Origin: an uncultured Schlesneria sp.
Lineage (GTDB): Bacteria; Planctomycetota; Planctomycetia; Planctomycetales; Planctomycetaceae
Direction: 5' to 3'
NCBI GenBank assembly: GCA_903834925.1
Contig: CAILLA010000259.1
Span: forward strand, 1-35,316
Length of the DNA: 35,316 nucleotides
The position numbers were made by a program, and so were the translations under genes. Below are positions 1-7,425 of this stretch, piece after piece. Numbering within the stretch: the first letter of the stretch is position 1; each line of letters opens with the position of its first letter. The notes below the pieces were generated by a model. The model worked only from the letters and a program-made list of their open reading frames with translations. It was not told the origin of the DNA and searched no databases.

Positions 1-133
1 GGACGAGTTTTGGAGAAATCGATCTCAGACCCAGCCTGGGTACCGCACTTACGCAAAGCACGCTATTTAACACTCAGGATTCGCAATCAGTGTCGTTCAC
101 TCCGCGAAAAATAAATTTAAACTGACCCACTAC

Positions 134-283
134 TGCGTTGTCCACTCTAAATATTCGGGTGCCACTGGATGACCGTCTTCGGTCACCCAGTGCTCTTCGA
201 TTGCCTCAAAAATATGGAAGACACTGCGTCGGAGAAGACTCCGATGCAGTGGCACACAACCCGAACTTTAAGTCTTGACAACG
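134..283 (+). repeat. Two-hairpin repeat, copy A (full, extended unit)
   Basis: The core runs from GTGCCAC (159-165) to GTGGCAC (249-255). Hairpin 1 has arms ACTGGATGACC and GGTCACCCAGT around the loop GTCTTC. Hairpin 2 has arms ACTGCGTCGGAG and CTCCGATGCAGT around AAGA. Each stem has a single non-Watson-Crick position. Similarity to the copy at 29340-29489 extends beyond the core on both sides, giving two 150-base units that align by eye without gaps. Confidence 0.85.
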
Positions 284-347
284 CACTACCCTAGTTTTCG
301 AGAACTGTCCCACAAGAAATAAAAAGCCGTCACGGCTGAATCCTGCG

Positions 348-388
348 GTGCCACGGATTGACCGTCTTCGGTTCGCCTGTATTCTTCG
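348..388 (+). repeat. Two-hairpin repeat, copy B (degraded half copy)
   Basis: It starts with GTGCCAC and keeps the family loop ACCGTCTTCGGT, but the second arm is eroded and the second hairpin and the GTGGCAC end are absent. It lies about 65 bases downstream of copy A and upstream of the PadR gene. Confidence 0.6.
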
Positions 389-515
389 GTGTTAGAAAGC
401 GCAAACGACCACGTTTCCGTTCGGCCTCGCGACTTTCAAATTCTTTTCCCGGCCCAGTCGCAATTGACTTTCTCTCGAGGCACAGCTACAACGCATTGCG
501 TAGTAGCTGTTTGGC

Positions 516-522
516 AAGGAGG
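516..522 (+). promoter_or_regulatory. Strong ribosome binding site of the PadR gene
   Basis: AAGGAGG lies 5 bases before the GTG codon at 528. This fixes the GTG as the start and rules out the longer overlapping frame that begins at 389. Confidence 0.85.
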
Positions 523-527
523 TTTTT

Positions 528-860
528 GTGAATTCCTGGGAAACTCAACTGCGAAAGGGTGTCGCCGAGCTGGCGATTCTTGCCGTGATTGCCAGGGAAG
601 AAACGTATGGCTATCGGATCGTAGAGACATTGCAAGGACTCGAGGGGCTTTCGTTATCGGAAAGCACGGTCTATCCGGTATTGACTCGACTGGCCCGGGA
701 TGGCGTGCTCTTGGTGCGAGCGGAAGCTTCACCTGCTGGTCCGACACGGCGCTACTATCGGCTTTCGACATCGGGCCGTCAGCGGTTGCATGACCTTTCC
801 GGAAGTGTGCGAAAGGTATTGGGATCATTAACAACGTTACTGGAAGGAGCTCAGTCATGA
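528..860 (+). CDS. PadR family transcriptional regulator
   Basis: This 110-residue protein is almost entirely a PadR winged-helix domain. Family hallmarks are visible: the N-terminal helix with ELAILAVIA, the motif YGYRIVETL, the recognition segment LSESTVYPVLTRL, and the wing segment RRYYRLSTSGR. PadR proteins bind DNA as dimers, usually as repressors of nearby genes, and small members like this one (subfamily s1) often have an accessory C-terminal helix. It starts at GTG after a strong AAGGAGG. Its TGA stop overlaps the ATG of the next gene, a HAAS-type membrane protein. Such a pair is widespread and suggests that the membrane partner and the regulator act together. The ligand and operator are not visible. 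Confidence 0.93.
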   Translation: MNSWETQLRKGVAELAILAVIAREETYGYRIVETLQGLEGLSLSESTVYPVLTRLARDGVLLVRAEASPAGPTRRYYRLSTSGRQRLHDLSGSVRKVLGSLTTLLEGAQS

Positions 861-1489
861 CGGTATTGACCTCGCCAACAATGTCGGAAGCCTGCCAATC
901 GCTGATCGATGCCCGGCTTGATACAATTGATCGGATGCTGATCGGTCAGGTCCCTCGATCGGATCGGACTGCGATCATCGGTGAGATTGAATCGCAGATT
1001 CATGAATTACTTTCCGGTTACGATTCCGACTCGATCACACGTGAAGATGTCCTAAACGTGCTCCGGCGGCTGGACCCTCCTGAAGCCTATTTGACGAGCA
1101 ACAGTGAGGGCGAGAATTTCGTTCGTCTGCGGCAGTCACTTTCTGGTACAGCTGTGAAGACAGATCAGAAAAACGTTTCCCGACGACCGCAAAGTAACTC
1201 CGGTCGTGTTGGCGGAATCATTGGCATCTGCTCGCTTGTCCTGGTATTGGTCGCGCCGCCCGTGTGCTGGTTTGGTGCGATTTTTCTGGAATCTGAACTG
1301 TTTTTGTTTTCGACTTTACTGCTCACCGCATTTCTCGGATTGGCCGGAAGTGTCACGGGTCTGATCTTTTCGATTCGTGGTCGCACCCAGGGGGTTTTGC
1401 CAATTCTTGGGATGTTCACCAGCGTGATCGCCTTGTTGGCTACGCTGATGTGCAGCGGGTTTGTTGGATTGCATTTCTTGATGAACTGA
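857..1489 (+). CDS. HAAS-type membrane protein coupled to PadR
   Basis: This 210-residue protein has a soluble N-terminal helical part (about residues 10-85) resembling the HAAS/DUF1700 domain: a helix, then RTAIIGEIESQIHELL, and the segment VLNVLRRLDPPEAYL, which fits the usual 'G-P-Y' type turn of the family. About residues 115-210 form three hydrophobic segments typical of membrane spans. HAAS proteins are commonly encoded directly after small PadR regulators and are thought to act as membrane partners in signalling, but the mechanism is not established. The ATG overlaps the PadR stop (ATGA), so translation is probably coupled. The family call rests on pattern recognition and on the context. 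Confidence 0.75.
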   Translation: MTVLTSPTMSEACQSLIDARLDTIDRMLIGQVPRSDRTAIIGEIESQIHELLSGYDSDSITREDVLNVLRRLDPPEAYLTSNSEGENFVRLRQSLSGTAVKTDQKNVSRRPQSNSGRVGGIIGICSLVLVLVAPPVCWFGAIFLESELFLFSTLLLTAFLGLAGSVTGLIFSIRGRTQGVLPILGMFTSVIALLATLMCSGFVGLHFLMN

Positions 1490-1597
1490 GAAAGACATTT
1501 GGCGTGAACGAATTTGGATTTCCTCTTTCTGTCTTTGAATCAGTCGAGTACACTACGTGAGTTCGGCCCAGCGTGATTTTCACGAGGTTTAATTCTG

Positions 1598-2038
1598 ATG
1601 TGGCTTGTCCGACTCAGTTCGATTCTGGCTCTTGCGACCGCTTTAATGCTGCCGCCTGGGTTGTTTCGTGACTGTTGTTGTTCGAACCAAACCCGGATTC
1701 AGCGGGCCAGTCAGCCGAAATTGCCTCCCTGCTGTCAGGCAAAGGCGGAAGCCAAACGCAAGCTAACTCAGGTCAGATCTGGTTCAAAAGTCGCTGATTC
1801 AAGCGTTCGTCTCGAACGTTTCCCTTGCCGGTGTCAGCACAAAATCACAACCACCGCTGTCATCGTGAATGACCAGCGAGTTACGAAAAGTGTCGAACTG
1901 ACATCGTATTTACCAGTGATGCGAAACAAGGCCGAATGCCGGTTTCCATCACTCTCGCTGACGGACGCTTCCTCGATAAGACGTCGGCAGACTCTTGATC
2001 CTCCACTCCGTAAGACACTCTGTCGGTGGATCATTTGA
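1598..2038 (+). CDS. Cys-rich secreted protein of unknown function
   Basis: This 146-residue protein is not recognised. It begins with a hydrophobic signal-like segment (about residues 5-23), followed by a CCC cluster near residue 26 and a CC pair near residue 45. A C-R-C motif lies in the middle and single cysteines nearer the end. The mature part is basic and ends in CRWII. The ATG is preceded by GAGG about 10 bases upstream. Clustered cysteines after a signal peptide suggest disulfides or metal binding outside the cytoplasm, which is inference. A small hairpin, CCGCT-GAAA-AGCGG, follows two bases after the stop (2041-2054). Confidence 0.55.
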   Translation: MWLVRLSSILALATALMLPPGLFRDCCCSNQTRIQRASQPKLPPCCQAKAEAKRKLTQVRSGSKVADSSVRLERFPCRCQHKITTTAVIVNDQRVTKSVELTSYLPVMRNKAECRFPSLSLTDASSIRRRQTLDPPLRKTLCRWII

Positions 2039-2259
2039 TTCCGCTGAAAAGCGGATTGTGCCAGTGTTCATTGTGGGGCTTCCAGCCGCCACGAATTTTA
2101 CGATGTTGGCTCCATGCGTGTAGTCGTATGGGGATTCGCCAGCATCAGGTCTTGGGGCGCACGGGCTAAAGCCCATGCTACGGTTTGTTAGTAGCCGCCC
2201 TCAATGTCTTTCCATCTGAGTGTTCGTTTCTGAACTGAATTCTGAGAAAGGTTTTTCCC
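2039..2259. other. Intergenic region with short repeat motifs
   Basis: It contains a small hairpin at 2041-2054, a 14-base motif GGCTTCCAGCCGCC (2077-2090) found again at 35036-35049, and a 26-base block at 2160-2185 found again at 18959-18984. No gene is visible. Confidence 0.6.
2160..2185 (+). repeat. 26-base palindromic repeat, copy 1
   Basis: The block contains the palindrome GGGCTAAAGCCC followed by CATGCTACGG. It matches 18959-18984 with one difference (A to G in the loop). Both copies sit just upstream of a gene start, 75 and 35 bases away. Confidence 0.7.
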
Positions 2260-2709
2260 ATGTCGATTCGAAATGTCAGTGTAACGTTGTGTGCCGTTCT
2301 GGCTGTCGGTTTCATGGCTTTTGCAGCCGAAGAAAAAGCCAAGCCATTCAAGGCAAGCTGCCCAATTTCCGGCAAGCCTGCTTTGGAAGACAAGATGGCT
2401 GATTACAAGGGTGCCAAGGTCTATTTCTGTTGCGGCAATTGCCCCGGTGCCTTCACCAAGGACACCGCCAAGTATGCCGTAAAAGCCAATCAGCAATTGG
2501 TTGCTACCGGTCAGGCAACTGGAGTGAAATGTCCACTTTCCGGTGGTCCACTCAATGCCGACAAAAAGGTCGACGTTGGTGGTGTCAGCGTCACGTTCTG
2601 CTGTGAAAAGTGCCAAGGTAAGGTTGCCGACGCCAAGGGCGACGCACAAGCCGAACTCGTCTTTTCCGACGCTGCCTTCGCCAAAGGCTTCGAAATCAAG
2701 AAGAAGTAA
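2260..2709 (+). CDS. Secreted protein with two YHS-like Cys modules
   Basis: This 149-residue protein has a signal peptide (about residues 1-22, ending AFA). It then carries two copies of one module: C34-P-I-S-G with C57-C58-G-N-C61, and C91-P-L-S-G with C114-C115-E-K-C118. The spacing from the first Cys to the CC pair is 23 residues in both. The pattern CP(x)SG...(V/T)(Y/T)FCCxxC resembles YHS-type metal-binding domains, but in a tandem, exported form. The function is unknown; binding of a soft metal or a redox role outside the cytoplasm is inference. A strong terminator follows at 2741-2779, so this is probably a single-gene unit. Confidence 0.75.
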   Translation: MSIRNVSVTLCAVLAVGFMAFAAEEKAKPFKASCPISGKPALEDKMADYKGAKVYFCCGNCPGAFTKDTAKYAVKANQQLVATGQATGVKCPLSGGPLNADKKVDVGGVSVTFCCEKCQGKVADAKGDAQAELVFSDAAFAKGFEIKKK

Positions 2710-2740
2710 TCAACCACTCGTTGGTTGATCGTTAATTGAG

Positions 2741-2779
2741 CCAGCAGGTTTCCCCGAAACCTGTTGGCTTTCTTTTTTT
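2741..2779 (+). terminator. Rho-independent terminator after the YHS-like gene
   Basis: An 11-base-pair stem, CCAGCAGGTTT with AAACCTGTTGG (one G-U pair), surrounds the loop CCCCG and is followed by CTTTCTTTTTTT. A second, smaller hairpin (ATCAACCA/TGGTTGAT, 2709-2729) lies directly upstream and overlaps the stop codon. Confidence 0.9.
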
Positions 2780-3026
2780 GATCTTGGCCGCGAAATGCAG
2801 CGGCGGAAAAGCACCAAGAAATCAGAAAAGATTTTGACCACGAATCTTACGAATTACACGAATAAGAATTAATAGAAAGTAAAGGAATACCGTTTCTGTT
2901 CTCTGTCAATTCACCAGAAAATCTAGCCGGGACTGGCAGTCTCGCTGCGACGTGGACATAATTCACAGACATCACGTCTACAAATGACCGGATTGAGTAA
3001 ACAGTATTGAGTAAGAGGTGCGCCTC
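2780..3026. other. Intergenic region upstream of the WD40 gene
   Basis: It includes an AT-rich stretch of near repeats (CACGAAT, TACGAAT, CACGAAT near 2840-2865) and a tandem ATTGAGTAA at 2992-3000 and 3006-3014. No gene and no certain promoter can be identified. Confidence 0.5.
3013..3020 (+). promoter_or_regulatory. Ribosome binding site of the WD40 gene
   Basis: AAGAGGTG ends six bases before the ATG at 3027. An in-frame GTG at 3018 lies inside this site, so the ATG is the better start. Confidence 0.65.
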
Positions 3027-6000
3027 ATGAGCATCCCGTTTCGATTTGTCACGATTGTCAGCTTGATTTCAATTGCGTTCAGCCGCATTGCCTTAGCCGA
3101 AGATGCACCGGCAACACAGCCGCCGCAGATCGAACCGGTCGAGTTCATCGACAATGCGCGACCCCAACAGGCTGACCCCGCTAATCGTCGCACCGCCGCA
3201 CCAGCAGTCCCAACGGGTTGGGGGTTCGCTGTCTTTTCTCCTGACAACAAATCCGTCGCCACTGTTTCAGTTCCCGACGGAGCTGAATCCAAGGGCGAAG
3301 TGATTCTGTGGGATGTCGCTGAAGCCAAGCCTGGCGTCACGTTCGAACAATCAGGTCGAATTGCTGTCGTGGCGTTTTCACCGGATGGCAAATGGCTGGC
3401 GATCGGGCCGAACGGTCCTCATTCCGGCGTCTATCTCGTCGATACCAAGACCGGAAAAATCGGGCTGACAATCCCCGGTCCTACCGTGAAAACGAACGTC
3501 ATCGTCTGGTCTTCTGACGGCACCCAACTCGTTCTGGGAAGTACGACGGACAAGTCCATTCGTGTCTGGAACGTACCTGAAAAGAAACTCGCCAAGGTTT
3601 ACGAACCGGAAGCTTTAAGACTTTTCTCGCTCGGTTTCACCAAATCGGGAACCCTATTGGCAGCAGGTGTCCCGGTCGGTGATCGGGATGGATTGGTCAT
3701 CTTTGACGTGGTCGCGGGAAAGATCGAAAAGACGCTGAAAGGCCATAAAGAACTAATCGAAGCAGCGACTTTTACAGGGAATGCAGAAAAGCTGACGTCT
3801 GTTGGTTGGGACGCCATGGTCCGTGTCTGGGACGTTGAAAAGGGTGATGAGTCGGCCATTATGAAAGGGCATAAAAAGGGCCTTCGCTCAATTACAAGCT
3901 CGAACGATGGCAAACGAATTGCTTCCTCTGCTGATCGCGAAATGAAGCTCTGGGACGGTGAAAAACACGAACTATTGGCCGATCTGGGTGGTGAGAATGC
4001 CGGTGCAAAGTTCGTAACAATGTCGTCGGATGGAGCCTGGCTGGTGTCGATCGCTCGAGATGGGACAGCACGCCTTTGGGATGTTGAGAAGAAAACGGAA
4101 AAGGCGAAGCTCGACCGTAGCCCGCAAGCGACGGCAACGGCCGAAGATGATGACGGAGATGATTCAACACCCCCACGAACTGCAACAACGCCTCCTGCCA
4201 GTGACGCGCCCGAGCCTGAAGCGGTTCAATCACTCGCCTATTCACGAGATGGCAAATGGATCGCACTGGCACGCGAAGACGGAAAAATCTCGATTCGACA
4301 CGCCGCCGATGGCAAGGTCGCTCGCGAACTGGAAGCGTTCAGCGATGTCGCCGCCTGTGTCGCCTTCAGCCATGACAGCCAGCGGGTTGCTGCGGGGAGT
4401 TTCGATAAATCGATCAAGGTCTGGAACGTTGCCAATGGCGAACTACAGGCCGATCTGACCGGACATACGAATTGGGTCTTCTCCATTGCCTTTTCACCCG
4501 ACGGCCAAACCTTGGCGTCGGGCGGTTATGACAAGGCAGTCAAACTCTGGAACCTTGCCGAGAAGAAAGAGATTGCGACCTTGTCGGGACATACGGCAGG
4601 TGTGCGATCGGTGGTTTTCACTCTGAATGGTCAACAATTGATTTCGGGAAGTGCGGATCGGACCGCAATTGTGTGGAGTCTTGCCGACCATAAACCGGTC
4701 GCAACGCTGAAGGGACATGCTGCAGCGATTCGAGCACTTGCGATTTCGCCTGACGGAGCCACTGTTGCTTCAGCCAGTGAAGACTCGACGGTCAAACTTT
4801 GGAAAACAGCCGACTGGACCGAGAGAGCCTCGTTGCCGGGGACCGAAGGTGTGATGTTCTGGTGTGTGGCGTTTTCTCCCGCCGGTCGAACTCTGGCAGC
4901 GGGTGGCTTTGACGGGATCGTGAAGCTCTACGACCCCAGCGATGGAAAAGTCCGACAGTCACTTCAAGGCCCAACGGAAGCGATTACGGCAGTGGCGTTC
5001 GCTCCTGACGCACACGAGGTCGTTGCGGGAAGCGTCGACAAATCGATGCGGCGCTGGAAAGCCAAAACCGCGGCAGCCGTAACTCCCACTACGGAAACAC
5101 CCACAACGACCACCGCTTCAATCACCGGCGATCCCGAAAAGCCGACGGAACTGAAATCTGCAGAAGCGGTCACGGCATTGAATGCCACCACGCTGAATGT
5201 TGCACAACCTGTTTCCAGTCTGACATTCAGCAAAGATGGCAAGCATCTGGCCGTGGGCGGTGGCGCTTACCGTGTCGCGGGGGCACTTCAACTGTGGGAC
5301 GTGGTCAAACGCGAAAAGAAATGGCAAGGCGACGAATTCAAATTTGGACTTCCCGCGATCGCCTTTTCAAAAGACGAAACGCGGATTGCTGTCGGTAATT
5401 TCGCTGACAATTTCCTGCGAATGATCGATGCCACGACTGGCAAGCAACTGAAAGAGATTCGAGGTCATCGAGCCAAAATCCATGGAATCGCCTATTCACC
5501 CGACGGAAAGCTGTTCGCCACTGCGTCGTTGGATCGAGACATCAAACTGTGGGATGCTACAACAAACAAAGAAGTCAAAACGTTAATCGGCCATAACGAC
5601 TTCGTCTATTCGATCGCCTTCTCACCAGATGGAAAGCGGTTGCTGAGCGGTAGCGCCGACCGAACCGCTCGTTTATGGGATATCGAGTCGGCCAAAGAGC
5701 TGATCCAACTGAAAGGGCATCAGGGACCGATCCAGCAGGCGGTCTTTTCCAAAGAAGGCCTGTTGATTGCCTGTGCCAGTTTGGACGGGACGGCGCGGAT
5801 CTATCACGGAATAACTGGCGACTATTTGCTGACGCTTCGAGGTCATCGAAACAGAGTTGAAACCGTTGGTTTTTCACCGAATGGAAAACTGATCGCCACC
5901 GGATCGGCGGATAAAACGATTCGTTTGTGGGACCCCGCAAGCGGTGCTGAATTACTGAAGCTGTCACAGGACGGAATTGTTCGAGTGGTACTCTTCTCGC

Positions 6001-6107
6001 CAGGCGGAAAACATCTTGCATCGGGATGTGATGACAAGACGGTAAAAGTCTGGGACGTTTCAGCCTTTGAAAAACGAGAACCGGTCGCACAATCGCCAAT
6101 TCCGTAA
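3027..6107 (+). CDS. Secreted WD40 protein with 21 blades
   Basis: This 1026-residue protein has a signal peptide (about residues 1-24, ending ALA) and then almost only WD40 repeats. By eye they form three blocks of seven: about residues 60-360, 395-670 and 725-1015. Low-complexity Asp/Thr/Pro-rich linkers separate them. Typical blades read 'V-x-S-I-A-F-S-P-D-G-K' and end in 'L-W-D' or 'V-W-N'. Three complete seven-bladed propellers are therefore likely. WD40 propellers bind proteins or peptides and have no catalytic role of their own. The export signal places this one outside the cytoplasm. It ends one base before the stop codon of the convergent permease gene. Confidence 0.93.
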   Translation: MSIPFRFVTIVSLISIAFSRIALAEDAPATQPPQIEPVEFIDNARPQQADPANRRTAAPAVPTGWGFAVFSPDNKSVATVSVPDGAESKGEVILWDVAEAKPGVTFEQSGRIAVVAFSPDGKWLAIGPNGPHSGVYLVDTKTGKIGLTIPGPTVKTNVIVWSSDGTQLVLGSTTDKSIRVWNVPEKKLAKVYEPEALRLFSLGFTKSGTLLAAGVPVGDRDGLVIFDVVAGKIEKTLKGHKELIEAATFTGNAEKLTSVGWDAMVRVWDVEKGDESAIMKGHKKGLRSITSSNDGKRIASSADREMKLWDGEKHELLADLGGENAGAKFVTMSSDGAWLVSIARDGTARLWDVEKKTEKAKLDRSPQATATAEDDDGDDSTPPRTATTPPASDAPEPEAVQSLAYSRDGKWIALAREDGKISIRHAADGKVARELEAFSDVAACVAFSHDSQRVAAGSFDKSIKVWNVANGELQADLTGHTNWVFSIAFSPDGQTLASGGYDKAVKLWNLAEKKEIATLSGHTAGVRSVVFTLNGQQLISGSADRTAIVWSLADHKPVATLKGHAAAIRALAISPDGATVASASEDSTVKLWKTADWTERASLPGTEGVMFWCVAFSPAGRTLAAGGFDGIVKLYDPSDGKVRQSLQGPTEAITAVAFAPDAHEVVAGSVDKSMRRWKAKTAAAVTPTTETPTTTTASITGDPEKPTELKSAEAVTALNATTLNVAQPVSSLTFSKDGKHLAVGGGAYRVAGALQLWDVVKREKKWQGDEFKFGLPAIAFSKDETRIAVGNFADNFLRMIDATTGKQLKEIRGHRAKIHGIAYSPDGKLFATASLDRDIKLWDATTNKEVKTLIGHNDFVYSIAFSPDGKRLLSGSADRTARLWDIESAKELIQLKGHQGPIQQAVFSKEGLLIACASLDGTARIYHGITGDYLLTLRGHRNRVETVGFSPNGKLIATGSADKTIRLWDPASGAELLKLSQDGIVRVVLFSPGGKHLASGCDDKTVKVWDVSAFEKREPVAQSPIP

Positions 6108-7346
6108 CTACTCGTAACGCAGTGCCTCAATTGGGTCCATACGGCTGGCGCGACGAGCGGGATAATACCCAAAGAACACCCCGACAGCTGCAGCGAAAAA
6201 GAAGGCAACAACCCCCGCTGTGATCGAAACTTCGTGGGTCCACTTGGTTCCCGCCGTAAAGGCATTGATCAGCGTCACCAGACCAATTGAAGCTCCGACA
6301 CCGAGCAGAAAACCGATCATCCCACCGACACACGACAGCAAAATCGCTTCCACCAGAAACTGCCGAAGGATGTCGGAAGCCCTGGCACCAACGGCCATAC
6401 GGATGCCAATCTCACGAGTTCTCTCGGTGACGGACACCAGCATGATATTCATGATGCCGACACCACCGACAAGCAACGAGATCGCGGCGATGCTCGCCAG
6501 CATCATGGTCAGTGTCCCTGTCACCGCTCCAAAGATGTTGGCTATCTCGGTCGTATTTTGAACGATGTAATCCCGGGTCTGACCCGGTTGAATCCGATGT
6601 CGTTCAGCGAGAAGTTGATCGATTTCCAGTTGAGCATCGGTCATGACCTGCATCGATCGAGCTGAGACCATGATCGCGCCGACGTTATCGAACTCAGAAC
6701 CCTGTAACCGCTTGCGGACGGTCGTGTAAGGAAGCAGAACGAGGTTGTCCTGATCCTGCCCCACCATGTTGGCCCCTTTTTTCTGCAGGACTCCCACGAC
6801 ACGAAACGGGATATTTTTGATTCGGATTGTTTCACCGATCGGGTTCACTGTCTGGAACAGTTTGGCAACGAGTGTATGACCAATCACACAGACTTTATTG
6901 GAACTGGAAATGTCACGATCTGAAAAGAAGACCCCTTGTCGGACAGGCCAGTTACGCACGATCGGATAATCCTCACTCACCCCCATGATTTCTCGCGGAC
7001 TGAAGTTCGAACTGCCGTAGATGACCTGACCTGCCGCTCCTACTACGGGCGTCGCGGCAAGAACCGACGCACATTCGGTTTCAATCGCTTTTGCATCACG
7101 AGCCGTCAATGTCACGATCGCCTGTTGCAAACCTTCACGGTTGCGCTGACCTGGAAAGACCAGGATCATGTTCGTCCCCAAGGCTTGAAACTGCCCCTGG
7201 ACCAACGCATTGGCACTTTGACCGAGCGAAACCATTGTCGTGACGGCGGCAATCCCGATCACAACGCCAAGCACGGTCAGGCCAGCCCGCATCCGGTTCT
7301 TGTTGAGGGCACGCCAGGCAATTCGCAAAGTCAGTAGCAGGCTCAT
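6108..7346 (-). CDS. MacB-type ABC transporter permease
   Basis: This 412-residue protein has the layout of a MacB/FtsX permease. It has one N-terminal membrane span (about 20-42, with GLTVLGVVIGIAAVTT) and a large periplasmic MacB-PCD domain (about 50-270). Three C-terminal spans follow, including VGGVGIMNIMLVSVTERT and REIGIRMAVGAR, and the protein ends PARRASRMDPIEALRYE. Such permeases drive mechanotransmission with a MacA-type adaptor and an ATPase, exporting peptides, lipids or drugs. It lacks the N-terminal ATPase domain of true MacB. The adaptor gene is 79 bases upstream, but no ATPase gene is next to it. The stop codon directly abuts the stop of the WD40 gene. Confidence 0.92.
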   Translation of the reverse strand: MSLLLTLRIAWRALNKNRMRAGLTVLGVVIGIAAVTTMVSLGQSANALVQGQFQALGTNMILVFPGQRNREGLQQAIVTLTARDAKAIETECASVLAATPVVGAAGQVIYGSSNFSPREIMGVSEDYPIVRNWPVRQGVFFSDRDISSSNKVCVIGHTLVAKLFQTVNPIGETIRIKNIPFRVVGVLQKKGANMVGQDQDNLVLLPYTTVRKRLQGSEFDNVGAIMVSARSMQVMTDAQLEIDQLLAERHRIQPGQTRDYIVQNTTEIANIFGAVTGTLTMMLASIAAISLLVGGVGIMNIMLVSVTERTREIGIRMAVGARASDILRQFLVEAILLSCVGGMIGFLLGVGASIGLVTLINAFTAGTKWTHEVSITAGVVAFFFAAAVGVFFGYYPARRASRMDPIEALRYE

Positions 7347-7425
7347 AGGAACATTGCATTAAGAGAATGTCGGGGCGCGGTCTTCATTGTCAGTAACGAG
7401 CGCATTGCGAAAACCTGGAAATTCA

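Larger units (their letters stand above)
1..515. other. Non-coding leader region with two hairpin repeats
   Basis: No convincing gene is visible before the PadR gene. All three plus-strand frames are open from base 1 to a stop (at 68-70, 112-114 and about 123), so the first 110 or so bases could hold the 3' end of a gene cut by the window edge, but the frame cannot be decided. The rest holds one full repeat copy (134-283), one degraded half copy (348-388), and a short hairpin AGCCGT-C-ACGGCT near 325-337. Confidence 0.5.

Noticed and set aside
1-114. Possible 3' end of a gene cut by the window
   Set aside because: All three frames are open from base 1 for between about 20 and 40 codons, so no frame can be chosen.
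389-858. Long open frames on both strands overlapping the PadR gene
   Set aside because: They are shadows of the PadR gene. The plus frame from 389 lacks a ribosome site and the minus frame has no recognisable features.
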